Shown here: positions 1 to 7,578 of the stretch, in pieces
How the letters are laid out: every line of letters starts with the position of its first letter
Position numbering within the stretch: the first letter of the stretch is position 1
Source: DATLGB01 sp038258425
Lineage (GTDB): Bacteria > Actinomycetota > Thermoleophilia > Solirubrobacterales > Solirubrobacteraceae
NCBI GenBank assembly: GCA_038258425.1
Contig: JBBSPV010000047.1
Span: 1-27,436, forward strand
Reading direction: 5' to 3'
Length of the DNA: 27,436 nt
Position numbers and translations under genes: made by a program
Notes under the pieces: model-generated
The model's input: the letters and a program-made list of their open reading frames with translations, nothing else
Database searches by the model: none
What the model was told of the DNA's origin: nothing

Positions 1-95
1 CGCCCGCGCCGGGCCCCCCCCGCCGGGGGGGGGGGGGCCCCCGCCGGCCCTCCCCCCGCCCCCCCCCCCCCCCCCCCCCCCGCCCCCCGCCCCCG
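1..95. other. Low-complexity C/G run at contig start (probable artefact)
   Basis: Almost only C and G in long homopolymer runs, with a single T and no A. It interrupts the 3' end of hypF and resembles the run at the other end of the window, so a sequencing or assembly artefact is more likely than real sequence. Confidence 0.8.
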
Positions 96-2357
96 GGCCG
101 CGCGGGCGGCGGCGACCGCGGCCTGGCCGACGGCCACGCCGCCGTCGTTGAGCGGCACACGCGTGGGCACGAGGACGCGCAGCCCCGCGGCCTCGAGCCC
201 GTCGGCCACCGCGTCGAGCAGCCACCGGTTCTGGAAGACGCCACCGGCGAGCGCCGTCGTCCCCAGGCCGCGGCTCCGCGCCGCGCGCGCGACGGCCTCG
301 ACGGTGGCGGTGGCCACCGCGGCATGGAAGCGCGCGGCCACCGCACCCGCGCCGGCCCCCGCCGCGACGTCGGCGGCCGCGGCTGCGATCGTCGGACGGG
401 CGTCGAGGACCAGCGCGTCGGTCACCGGCAGCGGATAGGGCTCCGGCGCCGGTCCGGCCGCCGTCGCCGCGGCCTCGAGCTCGACCGCGGCCTGGCCCTC
501 GTACGTGCAGTGCGTGCGCAGGCCGCACAGCGCCGCGACCGCGTCGAAGAGCCGGCCCATGCTCGTCGTCACCGGCGCCGCCGCGCCGCCGCGGGCGGCG
601 AGCGCGGCAACGGGTGACCAGCGCCCGTCGGCGGCCGCCACGAGCTCCGCCGGCGGCGCGGCCCCGGCCGCCTGCAGCCACGCGCACGCCATACGCCACG
701 GCTCGCGCACCGCCCGGGCGCCCCCCGGCAGCGTCACCGGCCACAGGTGCCCGGCCCGCTCGACGGCCTCCAGGTCGCCCGCGAGCAGCTCGCCGCCCCA
801 CACCGTGCCGTCCGTCCCGTAGCCCGTCCCGTCGAAGATCGCCCCCACGGCCGGGCCGCGCTCGCCGTGCTCGGCCAGCGCCGCGGCGAGGTGGGCGTGG
901 TGGTGCTGCACGCCGACGAGCTCCACGCCCTCGAGCTCGAGCGCGTGCTGGGTCGAGAGGTACTGCGGGTGCAGGTCGTGGGCCACGAGACCGGGCCGGA
1001 CGTCGAAGAGCGCCTCGAAGTGGTCGATGCCCTCCCGGAAGGCCGCGAGCGTCTCCCAGGTCTCGAGGTCGCCGATGTGGTGGCTCAGCCACGCCCGATC
1101 GCCCTTGGCGACGCAGAACGCGTTCTTCTGCTCGGCACCGCAGGCGAGGACCGGCACCGCGGCCGGCACGGGCAGCGCGAGCGCGTCCGGGACGAAGCCG
1201 CGCGAGCGCCGGACCGTCAGCGGCGGGCGGCCGGGCCGGCGCGCGCGCACGACGGAGTCGTCCACGCGCGTCTGGATCGGGCGGTCGTGGACGAGGACGA
1301 GGTCGGCGAGGCCGGCCAGGCGCCGCCGCGCGTCCGCGTCGCGATAGGCGATCGGCTCGTCGGAGACGTTGCCGCTGGTGAGCACGAGTGGCTCGCCGGC
1401 GTCGGCGACCAGCAGGTGGTGCAGCGGCGTGTAGGGCAGCAGGACGCCGAGGTCGGGGCTGCCGGGCGCCACCGCACCCGCCACCGCCGCGTCCGGCCGC
1501 CGCCGCGCGACGACGATCGGCCGGGCGCGGCCGGCGAGCAGCGCGCCCTCGGCCTCCGGGAGCTCGACGAGCGCCCGGGCCGCCTCGAGGCCGGCGGCCA
1601 TCACGGCGAACGGCTTGTCCTCGCGGTGCTTGCGGGCCCGCAGCGCGGCGGTGGCGCGCTCGTCGGCGGCCACGCAGGCGAGGTGGTAGCCGCCGAGCCC
1701 CTTGACGGCGACGATCGCCCCGTCGCGCAGCGCGCCGGCGACCACGGCGAGCGGGTCGGCGTGGTCCTCCCCCGCGACGGTCGCCCGCGGCCCGCAGTCC
1801 GGACAGGCGTTGGGCTGAGCGTGGTAGCGGCGGTCGAGCGGATCCTCGTACTCGGCCCGGCACGCGTCGCACATGGCAAAGCCCGCCATCGTCGTGGCCG
1901 GGCGGTCGTAGGGCACGGCCCGGACGATGGTCAGCCGCGGCCCGCAGTCCGTGCAGTTCGTGAACGGGTAGCGGAACCGGCGGTCACCCGGGTCGAAGAG
2001 CTCGCGCAGGCAGGCGCCGCAGGTCGCGGCGTCGGCGGCCACCGGCGCCGCCGCCTCGCCGCCTCGCTCGCTGGCGACGATCGCGAAGCCGCGCTCGCCC
2101 ACGGGCTCCATGGCCGTGCAATCGACGCGCTCGACGACCGCCAGCGGCGGGGCGTCCGCGCCGATCCGCGCCCGGAACGCCGCCACGGCCGCGCCGTCGC
2201 CCTCGACCTCGGCGAGCACGCCGCGCTCGTCGTTGCGGACGAAGCCGCCGAGCCCGAGCTCGCGGGCGAGCCGGTAGGCGTGCGGCCGGAAGCCGACCCC
2301 CTGCACCACGCCCTCGACGCGCACGCGGACGCGGACGGCGGTGGTGACGCCGCTCAC
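1..2357 (-). CDS. hypF: Carbamoyltransferase HypF, 3' end missing
   Basis: HypF converts carbamoyl phosphate to a thiocarboxamide on HypE, the source of the CN ligands of the NiFe site. The frame is open from a GTG at 2357. In order it shows an acylphosphatase domain (VQGVGFRPHAYRLAREL near the N-terminus), two CxxC-N18-CxxC zinc motifs, a YrdC/Sua5-like domain (LPYTPLHHLL, then TSGNVSDEP and DDSVV near residues 307-370) and a Kae1-like C-terminal domain with a VQHHHAH metal motif. Residues around 727-753 (PLNDGGVAVGQA) match the usual family C-terminus, so only the last few residues and the stop are lost in the artefactual run below about base 95. The GTG overlaps the TGA of the upstream double-SIS gene (GTGA), so translation is probably coupled. 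It is the last gene of the hydrogenase operon. Confidence 0.93.
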   Translation of the reverse strand, partial: MSGVTTAVRVRVRVEGVVQGVGFRPHAYRLARELGLGGFVRNDERGVLAEVEGDGAAVAAFRARIGADAPPLAVVERVDCTAMEPVGERGFAIVASERGGEAAAPVAADAATCGACLRELFDPGDRRFRYPFTNCTDCGPRLTIVRAVPYDRPATTMAGFAMCDACRAEYEDPLDRRYHAQPNACPDCGPRATVAGEDHADPLAVVAGALRDGAIVAVKGLGGYHLACVAADERATAALRARKHREDKPFAVMAAGLEAARALVELPEAEGALLAGRARPIVVARRRPDAAVAGAVAPGSPDLGVLLPYTPLHHLLVADAGEPLVLTSGNVSDEPIAYRDADARRRLAGLADLVLVHDRPIQTRVDDSVVRARRPGRPPLTVRRSRGFVPDALALPVPAAVPVLACGAEQKNAFCVAKGDRAWLSHHIGDLETWETLAAFREGIDHFEALFDVRPGLVAHDLHPQYLSTQHALELEGVELVGVQHHHAHLAAALAEHGERGPAVGAIFDGTGYGTDGTVWGGELLAGDLEAVERAGHLWPVTLPGGARAVREPWRMACAWLQAAGAAPPAELVAAADGRWSPVAALAARGGAAAPVTTSMGRLFDAVAALCGLRTHCTYEGQAAVELEAAATAAGPAPEPYPLPVTDALVLDARPTIAAAAADVAAGAGAGAVAARFHAAVATATVEAVARAARSRGLGTTALAGGVFQNRWLLDAVADGLEAAGLRVLVPTRVPLNDGGVAVGQAAVAAARAARGRGAGGGGGGGAGGGPAGAPPPPAGGARRG

Positions 2358-3451
2358 GCCAGCGCCCGCACGAGCGCGTGGTAGGCGCTCGCCTGCGCCT
2401 CCTGGATGCGCGGGATGTGCTCCGAGCGGGTGATGATCACGTGGTCGGCCAGGCCCTCGGCGGCGATGCGCCCGCCGTCGTAGCCGACGAGGGCGACGGT
2501 CATGAGGCCGCGCCGGCGCGCCTCGGCCAGCGCGGCCAGGACGTTGGCCGAGCCGCCCGAGGTCGAGAAGGCGACCAGCGCGTCGGTCCGGCGGCCGTGG
2601 GCGATGACCTGGCGGGCGAACATCGCCTCCACGCCGACGTCGTTGGCGACCGCCGTGAGCACGGCTGTGTCCTCCGTGAGATCCAGCGCCGGCCGGCCCG
2701 CCGCGCGGAGGTCGGCGACGAGGTCCATGGCGTCCGTGGCCGAGCCGCCGTTGCCGAGGGCCAGCAGCCGGCCGCCGGCCGCGAAGCGCTCGCGCAGCGC
2801 CGTCACGGCGCCCGCCAGCGCGGCCGCGTTGTCGTCCAGCGTGCGCCGGCGCAGGGCGGCGATCTCCGCCGCCTTGGCCACCACGGAGGCCCGCACGTCG
2901 GTCAGGACGGCGTCCGGGTCGGCGGCGGCCTCGTTGTCGAGCATCGGGTAGAGGAAGCTCGAAGCCCCCGCACCGCGGCCGCCCGCGCGGCTGCCGCGGT
3001 GCTCGAAGAACACGTGCACGAGCTCCCACAGCACGTGGTAGAGCGCCTCCCCCGCCTCCTGGGCCGCGAACGGGTCCTCGTCGTCCGGGACCAGGTCGAC
3101 GACGAGGCAGCCGCGCTCGCGGGCGAGAGCCACGGCCGCCCGGGTGTCCTCGTGCGCGCCGAAGCCGATGACGATGTCGGGCGCCTCGGCCACGAGCGCC
3201 ATCTGCGTGGCCAACGGCCCGCCCTCCGGCGCGAGCCCGAGCGCGGGCAGCGCGCGCTTGCCGACGATCACCGGATGGACGAACTCGACCGTCACGTGGC
3301 GCACGTCCGAGCGCTCCGCGGGCGAGTGCCCGACGGCCAGCAGCCGCCCGCCGGCCTCGAAGCGCTCCGCCATCGCCCGGCACAGGCGGGCGATCGCCTC
3401 CGCCTCGCCGGCCAGGAAGCGCTCCACCGCCGGCCGGGCGGTGAGCGTCAC
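2354..3451 (-). CDS. Double SIS-domain protein (GmhA-like) of the hydrogenase operon
   Basis: 365 aa, GTG start overlapping the hypB stop (GTGA). It has two sugar-isomerase (SIS) domains in tandem, whereas GmhA, sedoheptulose-7-phosphate isomerase, is a single domain of about 190 aa. The N-terminal half is divergent (LLAVGHSPAERSD in place of the GNGGSAADA loop) but keeps a VEF glutamate that may match the GmhA base. The C-terminal half has the phosphosugar loop GNGGSATDA, then VANDVG and FSTSGGSANVLAAL. Its terminal motif reads RIQEAQA where GmhA has the catalytic IQEvH histidine. Position between hypB and hypF suggests a role linked to cofactor assembly rather than heptose synthesis. This is inference and the substrate is unknown. 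Confidence 0.85.
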   Translation of the reverse strand: MTLTARPAVERFLAGEAEAIARLCRAMAERFEAGGRLLAVGHSPAERSDVRHVTVEFVHPVIVGKRALPALGLAPEGGPLATQMALVAEAPDIVIGFGAHEDTRAAVALARERGCLVVDLVPDDEDPFAAQEAGEALYHVLWELVHVFFEHRGSRAGGRGAGASSFLYPMLDNEAAADPDAVLTDVRASVVAKAAEIAALRRRTLDDNAAALAGAVTALRERFAAGGRLLALGNGGSATDAMDLVADLRAAGRPALDLTEDTAVLTAVANDVGVEAMFARQVIAHGRRTDALVAFSTSGGSANVLAALAEARRRGLMTVALVGYDGGRIAAEGLADHVIITRSEHIPRIQEAQASAYHALVRALA

Positions 3452-4125
3452 GCCGCCGGCACCCCCTGCGGCACGCCCGCCAGCCACTCGCGCCATGCGT
3501 CCACGCCCTCGCCGGTCTTCGCGCTGACGAGCATCGTCTGCACCCCGGGGTGGACGGCCTCGAGGTTGGCCAGCAGGACGTCGACGTCGAGGTCGAGGTG
3601 CGGCAGCAGGTCGATCTTGTTGATCAGCACGAGCTCGCACGCCCGGAACATCAGGGGGTACTTGAGCGGCTTGTCGACGCCCTCCGTGACGGAGCAGACC
3701 ATGATCCGCGCGTCCTCCCCGACCCGGAACTCGGCCGGGCACACGAGGTTGCCGACGTTCTCGATCACGAGCAGGTCGAGGTCCTCCAGCGGGATCTCCG
3801 GGAGGGCGGAACGGACCATGTTCGCGTCCAGGTGGCATTCGCCGCCGAAGCCGGCGTCCGTGTTGAGCTGGGTCACCGGCACGTGCAGCAGCGACAGCCG
3901 GTCCGCGTCGAAGCTCCCGGCCACGTCGCCCTCGAGCACCCCGGCGCGGACGCCCTCCAGGCTGTCCAGACCACGTTCGAGCAGCGCCGTCTTGCCCGAG
4001 CCGGGGGCGCTCATGAGGTTGACGACCCGGACGCCGTGACGGTCGAAGTCCGCCCGGTTGGCCTGCGCGATCGTGTTGTTGGCGTCGAGCGCGTCGACGA
4101 CGACCTTGACCTTGGTGCGGTGCAC
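3448..4125 (-). CDS. hypB: Hydrogenase nickel incorporation GTPase HypB
   Basis: 225 aa G3E-family GTPase that works with HypA to deliver Ni to the hydrogenase large subunit. Visible motifs are the P-loop SAPGSGKT (residues 39-46), the metal-site CH pair in GGECHLDAN (C97, H98), ENVGNLVCP (C129), MVCSVTEG (C144) and the NKID base motif (169-172). It lacks the N-terminal CxxCxC nickel motif and the His-rich stretch of some HypB proteins, so it is a minimal form without Ni storage. The GTG start overlaps the TAG of the upstream 42-aa gene (TAGTG). Its TGA overlaps the start of the double-SIS gene. Confidence 0.95.
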   Translation of the reverse strand: MHRTKVKVVVDALDANNTIAQANRADFDRHGVRVVNLMSAPGSGKTALLERGLDSLEGVRAGVLEGDVAGSFDADRLSLLHVPVTQLNTDAGFGGECHLDANMVRSALPEIPLEDLDLLVIENVGNLVCPAEFRVGEDARIMVCSVTEGVDKPLKYPLMFRACELVLINKIDLLPHLDLDVDVLLANLEAVHPGVQTMLVSAKTGEGVDAWREWLAGVPQGVPAA

Positions 4126-4253
4126 TACATCGACCGCATCTTCAGGTAGCGCCGGATCTCGGGGGCCTGGGCGACCACGGCGGCGAGGACGGTGGCGAGC
4201 AGCGCGACGAGCGTGAGCAGCTGGCCGCGCGGGGTGATGCGCACATCGTTCAT
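4125..4253 (-). CDS. 42-aa single-pass membrane protein (DUF6893-like) in the hydrogenase operon
   Basis: 42 aa with one hydrophobic segment (about residues 11-29) and a basic tail ending RRYLKMRSM. The ATG overlaps the upstream protease stop (ATGA), has a GGAGGG ribosome site 6 nt upstream, and its TAG overlaps the hypB GTG. This tight coupling on both sides supports a real gene despite its size. It resembles the very small membrane proteins grouped as DUF6893 in actinobacteria; the family name is from memory. Function is unknown. Since the hydrogenase subunits have no signal peptide or membrane helix, this protein could help tether or assemble the enzyme at the inner membrane face (inference). 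Confidence 0.75.
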   Translation of the reverse strand: MNDVRITPRGQLLTLVALLATVLAAVVAQAPEIRRYLKMRSM

Positions 4254-5071
4254 GACGGACCCTCCACGGGGGTGGTTGACGTGAGCTCCTGCAGGAGGTT
4301 GGTGACGAGCCGCTCGGCCTCGGGCAGCGCGAGGCGGACCGGCTCGGAGAGATCGGCGACGAGCTCGTCGTCGTCGGCGCTCAGGTGCGTCTGCGGCTCG
4401 CAGCCGACCACGAGCACGCGCGGCAGCGGGCGGCCGAGCGTGTTGGCCAGGGCGAGCACCTTGGCCGGGTCCATCCCGTGCGTGTCCATGGAGAGGTCGC
4501 CCGGGTCGACCTCGGCCTCGATGAGGTAGAGGGTGCCGGGGCCCTCGCCGCGCGGGACGGCGTCGAGCAGGACCGCGACGTCCCAGCCGTCCCCGAGCGC
4601 GTAGGCGAGGTCCATGCCGCGGATCCCGTAGTCGACGACCTCGACGCCGGCCGGCAGGACGGCGCGGGCGAGCCGCCCGGCGAGCGCGACCCCGAAGCCG
4701 TCGTCGCCGAGGAAGACGTTGCCGATGCCGGCCACGAGGACGCGCGCGCCCCCCGGCGCGGGCGGCTCCGCCTCGCCCAGCGGCTCGACCTCGGACGGGG
4801 AGAAGAAGAACCGGTGGCCGGGCCGGCGCAGCTCGCCCAGGTCGCGCCCGGGGTCGTCCTCGACGGTGACGGCGAGGTGGACCTGCTCCTCCATGTCGCA
4901 CTCGATCGTGTCGACCACGGCCGTCATGCCGGTCAGCGCGAGGTCGAAGACGTCGCCGCCCCGGCGCGGGTGCAGCCGCACCCGGCTGCCGCGCCGCACC
5001 TCGGTGCCCTCGACGACGACGACGTCGGGGCCCGGGCGCTCGAGCTCCTCCCACGCGCCGGAGCCGCTCAT
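4250..5071 (-). CDS. Hydrogenase maturation endopeptidase with extra N-terminal domain
   Basis: 273 aa. Residues about 108-262 are a HyaD/HybD/HycI-type Ni-dependent endopeptidase that removes the C-terminal tail of the large subunit after Ni insertion. Probable metal ligands are D124 (in GNVFLGDDGFG, where HybD has Glu), D170 (LLDAVP) and H198 (MDTHGMD). Residues 1-105 are extra compared with the usual 150-165 aa family length. That part looks like a small beta-rich domain ending PGHRFFFSPSEVEPL and has no motif I recognise. The ATG overlaps the stop of the 317-aa gene (ATGA), and the TGA overlaps the 42-aa gene. It probably acts on the adjacent large subunit. Confidence 0.9.
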   Translation of the reverse strand: MSGSGAWEELERPGPDVVVVEGTEVRRGSRVRLHPRRGGDVFDLALTGMTAVVDTIECDMEEQVHLAVTVEDDPGRDLGELRRPGHRFFFSPSEVEPLGEAEPPAPGGARVLVAGIGNVFLGDDGFGVALAGRLARAVLPAGVEVVDYGIRGMDLAYALGDGWDVAVLLDAVPRGEGPGTLYLIEAEVDPGDLSMDTHGMDPAKVLALANTLGRPLPRVLVVGCEPQTHLSADDDELVADLSEPVRLALPEAERLVTNLLQELTSTTPVEGPS

Positions 5072-6021
5072 CGCGCCATCCCGAACTCGCGGATCGCGCC
5101 GTGCAGCCGCATCAACGCCTCCGGCGTGAGGTTCTCCGTGCGCTCGAGGATCTCCCGCGTGCGCGGGTCGGAGTCGCGCATCTCGGCCTTCTCCTCGTCG
5201 GTCAGCGTGAGGATGTTGAGCACGAGCAGCTGGTCGACCTCGCCGCCGTCGAAGAGGTCGCCGGGACTCTCGGGCGCGATGCGCGGGTGGTCCTCGAGGA
5301 TGATCGGCGACGAGAGCAGCGTGTCGTCGGAGCCCTCCTCCCCCACGAGGACCGGCCACGTGCCCTCGTTGCGGCAGGCCTCGGCGTGCGCGCGCAGGGC
5401 GGCGGGCGGGTCGGTGAGCGAGACGAAGCGACCGGCCCGGGCGCGCAGGACGGTGTGGGTCGAGCAGAAGGTCCGCTCGAGGGCCGCCGCCCGATCCTCG
5501 CCGTTCCACGGCGTCGTGTTGGCGACCGTCACGGTGAGGCGGGTGAGCCCGCCGCCGAGCGGCTCGGCCGCGACGTCGACGGTCCCCACCAGCCCGCGCC
5601 AGGTCCGCACGATCGCCCCGCCCTCGAGGGGCTCCACCTCGCGGCCGGCGGGGATGACCAGGGGCCCGGGCCCGAGCTCGCGCTCGACGGCCTCCTCCCA
5701 GCTCAGGTGGCGCTCACCGCCGGCCGTGAGCTCGTCGACGGGCTCGAGGCGCCCGGCGGCGGCCATGCGCATGACCTGGCGGCGCACGACCTGCAGGAAG
5801 CGGATGGAGACGTCGACCTCGGGCGGGCGGGTGGGCGGGCTCTCGATCAGGCACTGCGTGCGCACGAGGGCGCGGTCGTCGGGATGGCGCTCGGCGTGGG
5901 CGGGCGGGAACACGCCGCCGAACGTCCAGCGCTGCTGGTTCTTCAGCGCCGAGCGCCGGTACGGCCACAGCACGTAGCCCTCGTAGAGCACCGCGTCGGC
6001 GATCGCCCGCACAGGGTCCAC
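5068..6021 (-). CDS. 317-aa conserved protein of unknown function in the hydrogenase operon
   Basis: I do not recognise a characterised family. GTG start with GGAGGG 8 nt upstream, 2 nt after the stop of the DUF6084-like gene; its TGA overlaps the protease ATG. The N-terminus (YEGYVLWPYRRSALKNQQRW) is rich in aromatic and basic residues. The middle has W and polar motifs (VANTTPWNG, residues about 170-180), and the C-terminal third is acidic. No signal peptide, membrane segment or CxxC pair is visible. Strict operon placement suggests a dedicated hydrogenase accessory or assembly factor (inference). Confidence 0.8.
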   Translation of the reverse strand: MDPVRAIADAVLYEGYVLWPYRRSALKNQQRWTFGGVFPPAHAERHPDDRALVRTQCLIESPPTRPPEVDVSIRFLQVVRRQVMRMAAAGRLEPVDELTAGGERHLSWEEAVERELGPGPLVIPAGREVEPLEGGAIVRTWRGLVGTVDVAAEPLGGGLTRLTVTVANTTPWNGEDRAAALERTFCSTHTVLRARAGRFVSLTDPPAALRAHAEACRNEGTWPVLVGEEGSDDTLLSSPIILEDHPRIAPESPGDLFDGGEVDQLLVLNILTLTDEEKAEMRDSDPRTREILERTENLTPEALMRLHGAIREFGMAR

Positions 6022-6023
6022 GG

Positions 6024-6683
6024 TCAGCCCTCCTCGGCGAGCAACGCGTCGACCGCGTCGTCCCAGGTCGCGAGCGCGTTGCGCGACTTGTACGCGCTGA
6101 GGCGGTCGAAGCGCTCCTTGTCCAGCCGCAGCCAGGCCGTGCCGCGGAAGTGCTGCTCCATGGTCGCCTTCCACACGCGCACCGGCAGCCGGTAGTCGGC
6201 GTCGCACTCCCAGGAGATCCGCGTCGTCTGCAGGCCGCCGTCGTCGGCGGTGTAGAAGACGCTGCCGCTGAAGGTGAACTCCAGCGGGACGTCGCCGTCG
6301 CCGAGCGCGTCGAAGTAGCGCGAGGCCACGACCTCGAGGTCGTAGCTGCACGGCACGTGCAGATCGATCACCGTCTCGTCGCTGAACGGCGGCACGACGA
6401 GCGTCGTGCGCACCCACAGCAGGTTGCGCAGGGTGTTGCCCCAGCCGGCCGTCGCGCCGAAGAGCTCGAACAGCCGGTCGTGCGCGGCCGCGTCGTAGGC
6501 GCGCCGCCGCGCGGCGATCTGGATCTGCGTGTCGAGCAGGACGGACCGGATGCGCCGTCCGGGCGGCGCCCCGATGCGCAGCGCGAAGCCCAGCGTCGGC
6601 ACCGCGGCGGGAGCCACGGGCGCGGCGTCGAGCACCGCGAAGGACAGCTCGGGCACCACGGAGGCCGGCGCGGGCACCCCCAT
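6024..6683 (-). CDS. DUF6084-like hydrogenase-locus protein
   Basis: 219 aa. The ATG overlaps the stop of the 69-aa gene (TGATG). The protein is soluble, beta-rich and rich in aromatics, with RIRSVLLDTQIQIAARRRAY (about 41-60) and conserved-looking WGNTLRNLLW and FSGSVFYTADDGG segments. No Cys cluster, transmembrane helix or signal peptide is seen. I associate this sequence type with DUF6084, found beside actinobacterial group 1h hydrogenases; that name is from memory and not verified. Function is unknown, with hydrogenase assembly or partner binding inferred from context. Confidence 0.8.
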   Translation of the reverse strand: MGVPAPASVVPELSFAVLDAAPVAPAAVPTLGFALRIGAPPGRRIRSVLLDTQIQIAARRRAYDAAAHDRLFELFGATAGWGNTLRNLLWVRTTLVVPPFSDETVIDLHVPCSYDLEVVASRYFDALGDGDVPLEFTFSGSVFYTADDGGLQTTRISWECDADYRLPVRVWKATMEQHFRGTAWLRLDKERFDRLSAYKSRNALATWDDAVDALLAEEG

Positions 6684-6892
6684 CAGGCTGGAGACAGGTT
6701 GGGCATGCGGGGGTCGATCGGCTCGCGCTGCTTGGCGTTGATGCCCGTCGAGCGCTCGGCGGTCGACGTGCCGTCGGGCCGGTGGCCCGCCTGCCGCTCG
6801 TAGTTGCCCGTGGCGTTGCCCTGCTTGATGCCCTTCACGTGGCTCGGCTTGTCCATCTTGACCGCCGCTTTGCCCGTCCTGAGCTCTGCCAT
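6683..6892 (-). CDS. 69-aa basic, probably disordered protein in the hydrogenase operon
   Basis: ATG at 6892 with a GGAAGGGAG ribosome site, 2 nt after the DUF5947-like stop; its TGA overlaps the next ATG (TGATG). The protein is highly polar, with many K, R, G, N, T and P, no Cys and no hydrophobic core, so it is probably extended or disordered alone. Recognisable patches are HVKGIKQGNATGNYERQ, TAERSTGIN and DPRMPNLSP. Placement inside the operon with proper start signals argues for a real gene. Function unknown; it may bind the hydrogenase or one of the DUF proteins (inference). Confidence 0.75.
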   Translation of the reverse strand: MAELRTGKAAVKMDKPSHVKGIKQGNATGNYERQAGHRPDGTSTAERSTGINAKQREPIDPRMPNLSPA

Positions 6893-6894
6893 GT

Positions 6895-7578
6895 TCAGCT
6901 CCCTTCCGCCGCGCGGCGCGCGGCGCTCGTTGGCCGGCCGTCCTGCGCGCTCGCCGGCCGTGCCCGCCGGTCGAGGTCCTCGAAGTACGCCCCGATCGCC
7001 TGCCAGACCTCCTTGCCGCCGGTCAGGCCGCGCCACTGCGTGCGGATCAGGCCGACGAGGGCGTAGCAGTCGTCGATCGGCACGAGCAGCTGCGCCCGAG
7101 CGCCCTGGGCGCGGTTGATCAGCAGCGCCTCGACATCCGGGGCGAGCGTGGCCAGCACCGGGTTGACCGCCTCCAGCGCCGCCCAGGCCTCGAGCCCGAG
7201 CTGGGACTCCGTCGGGCCCATGGGACTGGGGTAGAAGGCGAGCACGCGCTCGGCTGCCGACGAGGGGAAGAAGAACGCGAGCTCGACCGGCAGGCGCAGG
7301 TCGGCCCACATCACGTCGTCCATCTCGAGGTCGACGAGCGACAGGCGCCGCTCCGGGATGAGCCTGAAGCGCCCCTCGCTGGCCGCCGGATCGTCGAACA
7401 GCAGCGCGCAGGGCCGGCAGGTGCACTTGAGCTCGCGGTCGGAGAGCTGGAGCAGGTGCCGGTGGCGGGCGTCGATCGGCGCGCCGCACAGCTCGCAGCG
7501 CTCCATCGTCGCCACGCGCTCGGCCGTCGTGCCCTGGGCGAGGCGCCGCAGGCGGGAGCCGGCGGGAGCGGCGGTCAT
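6895..7578 (-). CDS. DUF5947-like Cys-motif protein of hydrogenase loci
   Basis: 227 aa. The ATG overlaps the NifU-like gene stop (ATGA). An N-terminal zinc-ribbon-like part has C28xxC31 (CELCGAPI) and C52xCxxC57 (CTCRPC). The rest is a mixed domain with LAFFFPSSAAERVLAFYPSP and TQWRGLTGGKEVWQAIG. I link it to DUF5947 from memory. The five cysteines could bind Zn or an Fe-S cluster. Its coupling to the NifU-domain gene and position directly after the structural genes suggest a role in cluster insertion or electron transfer (inference). Confidence 0.8.
   Translation of the reverse strand: MTAAPAGSRLRRLAQGTTAERVATMERCELCGAPIDARHRHLLQLSDRELKCTCRPCALLFDDPAASEGRFRLIPERRLSLVDLEMDDVMWADLRLPVELAFFFPSSAAERVLAFYPSPMGPTESQLGLEAWAALEAVNPVLATLAPDVEALLINRAQGARAQLLVPIDDCYALVGLIRTQWRGLTGGKEVWQAIGAYFEDLDRRARPASAQDGRPTSAARRAAEGS

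Noticed and set aside
1..95. G-quadruplex or regulatory G tract at the contig ends
   Set aside because: Both ends have the same homopolymer character and hypF is broken into it, so an artefact is more likely.
747..2384. Long open frame (545 codons) on the plus strand
   Set aside because: It is antisense to hypF, whose domains read clearly on the minus strand; high GC keeps stops rare in the opposite frame.
2354..3838. Longer 494-codon version of the double-SIS gene
   Set aside because: The extra N-terminus overlaps hypB in another frame and is compositionally a shadow; the GTGA junction at 3451 fits the operon.
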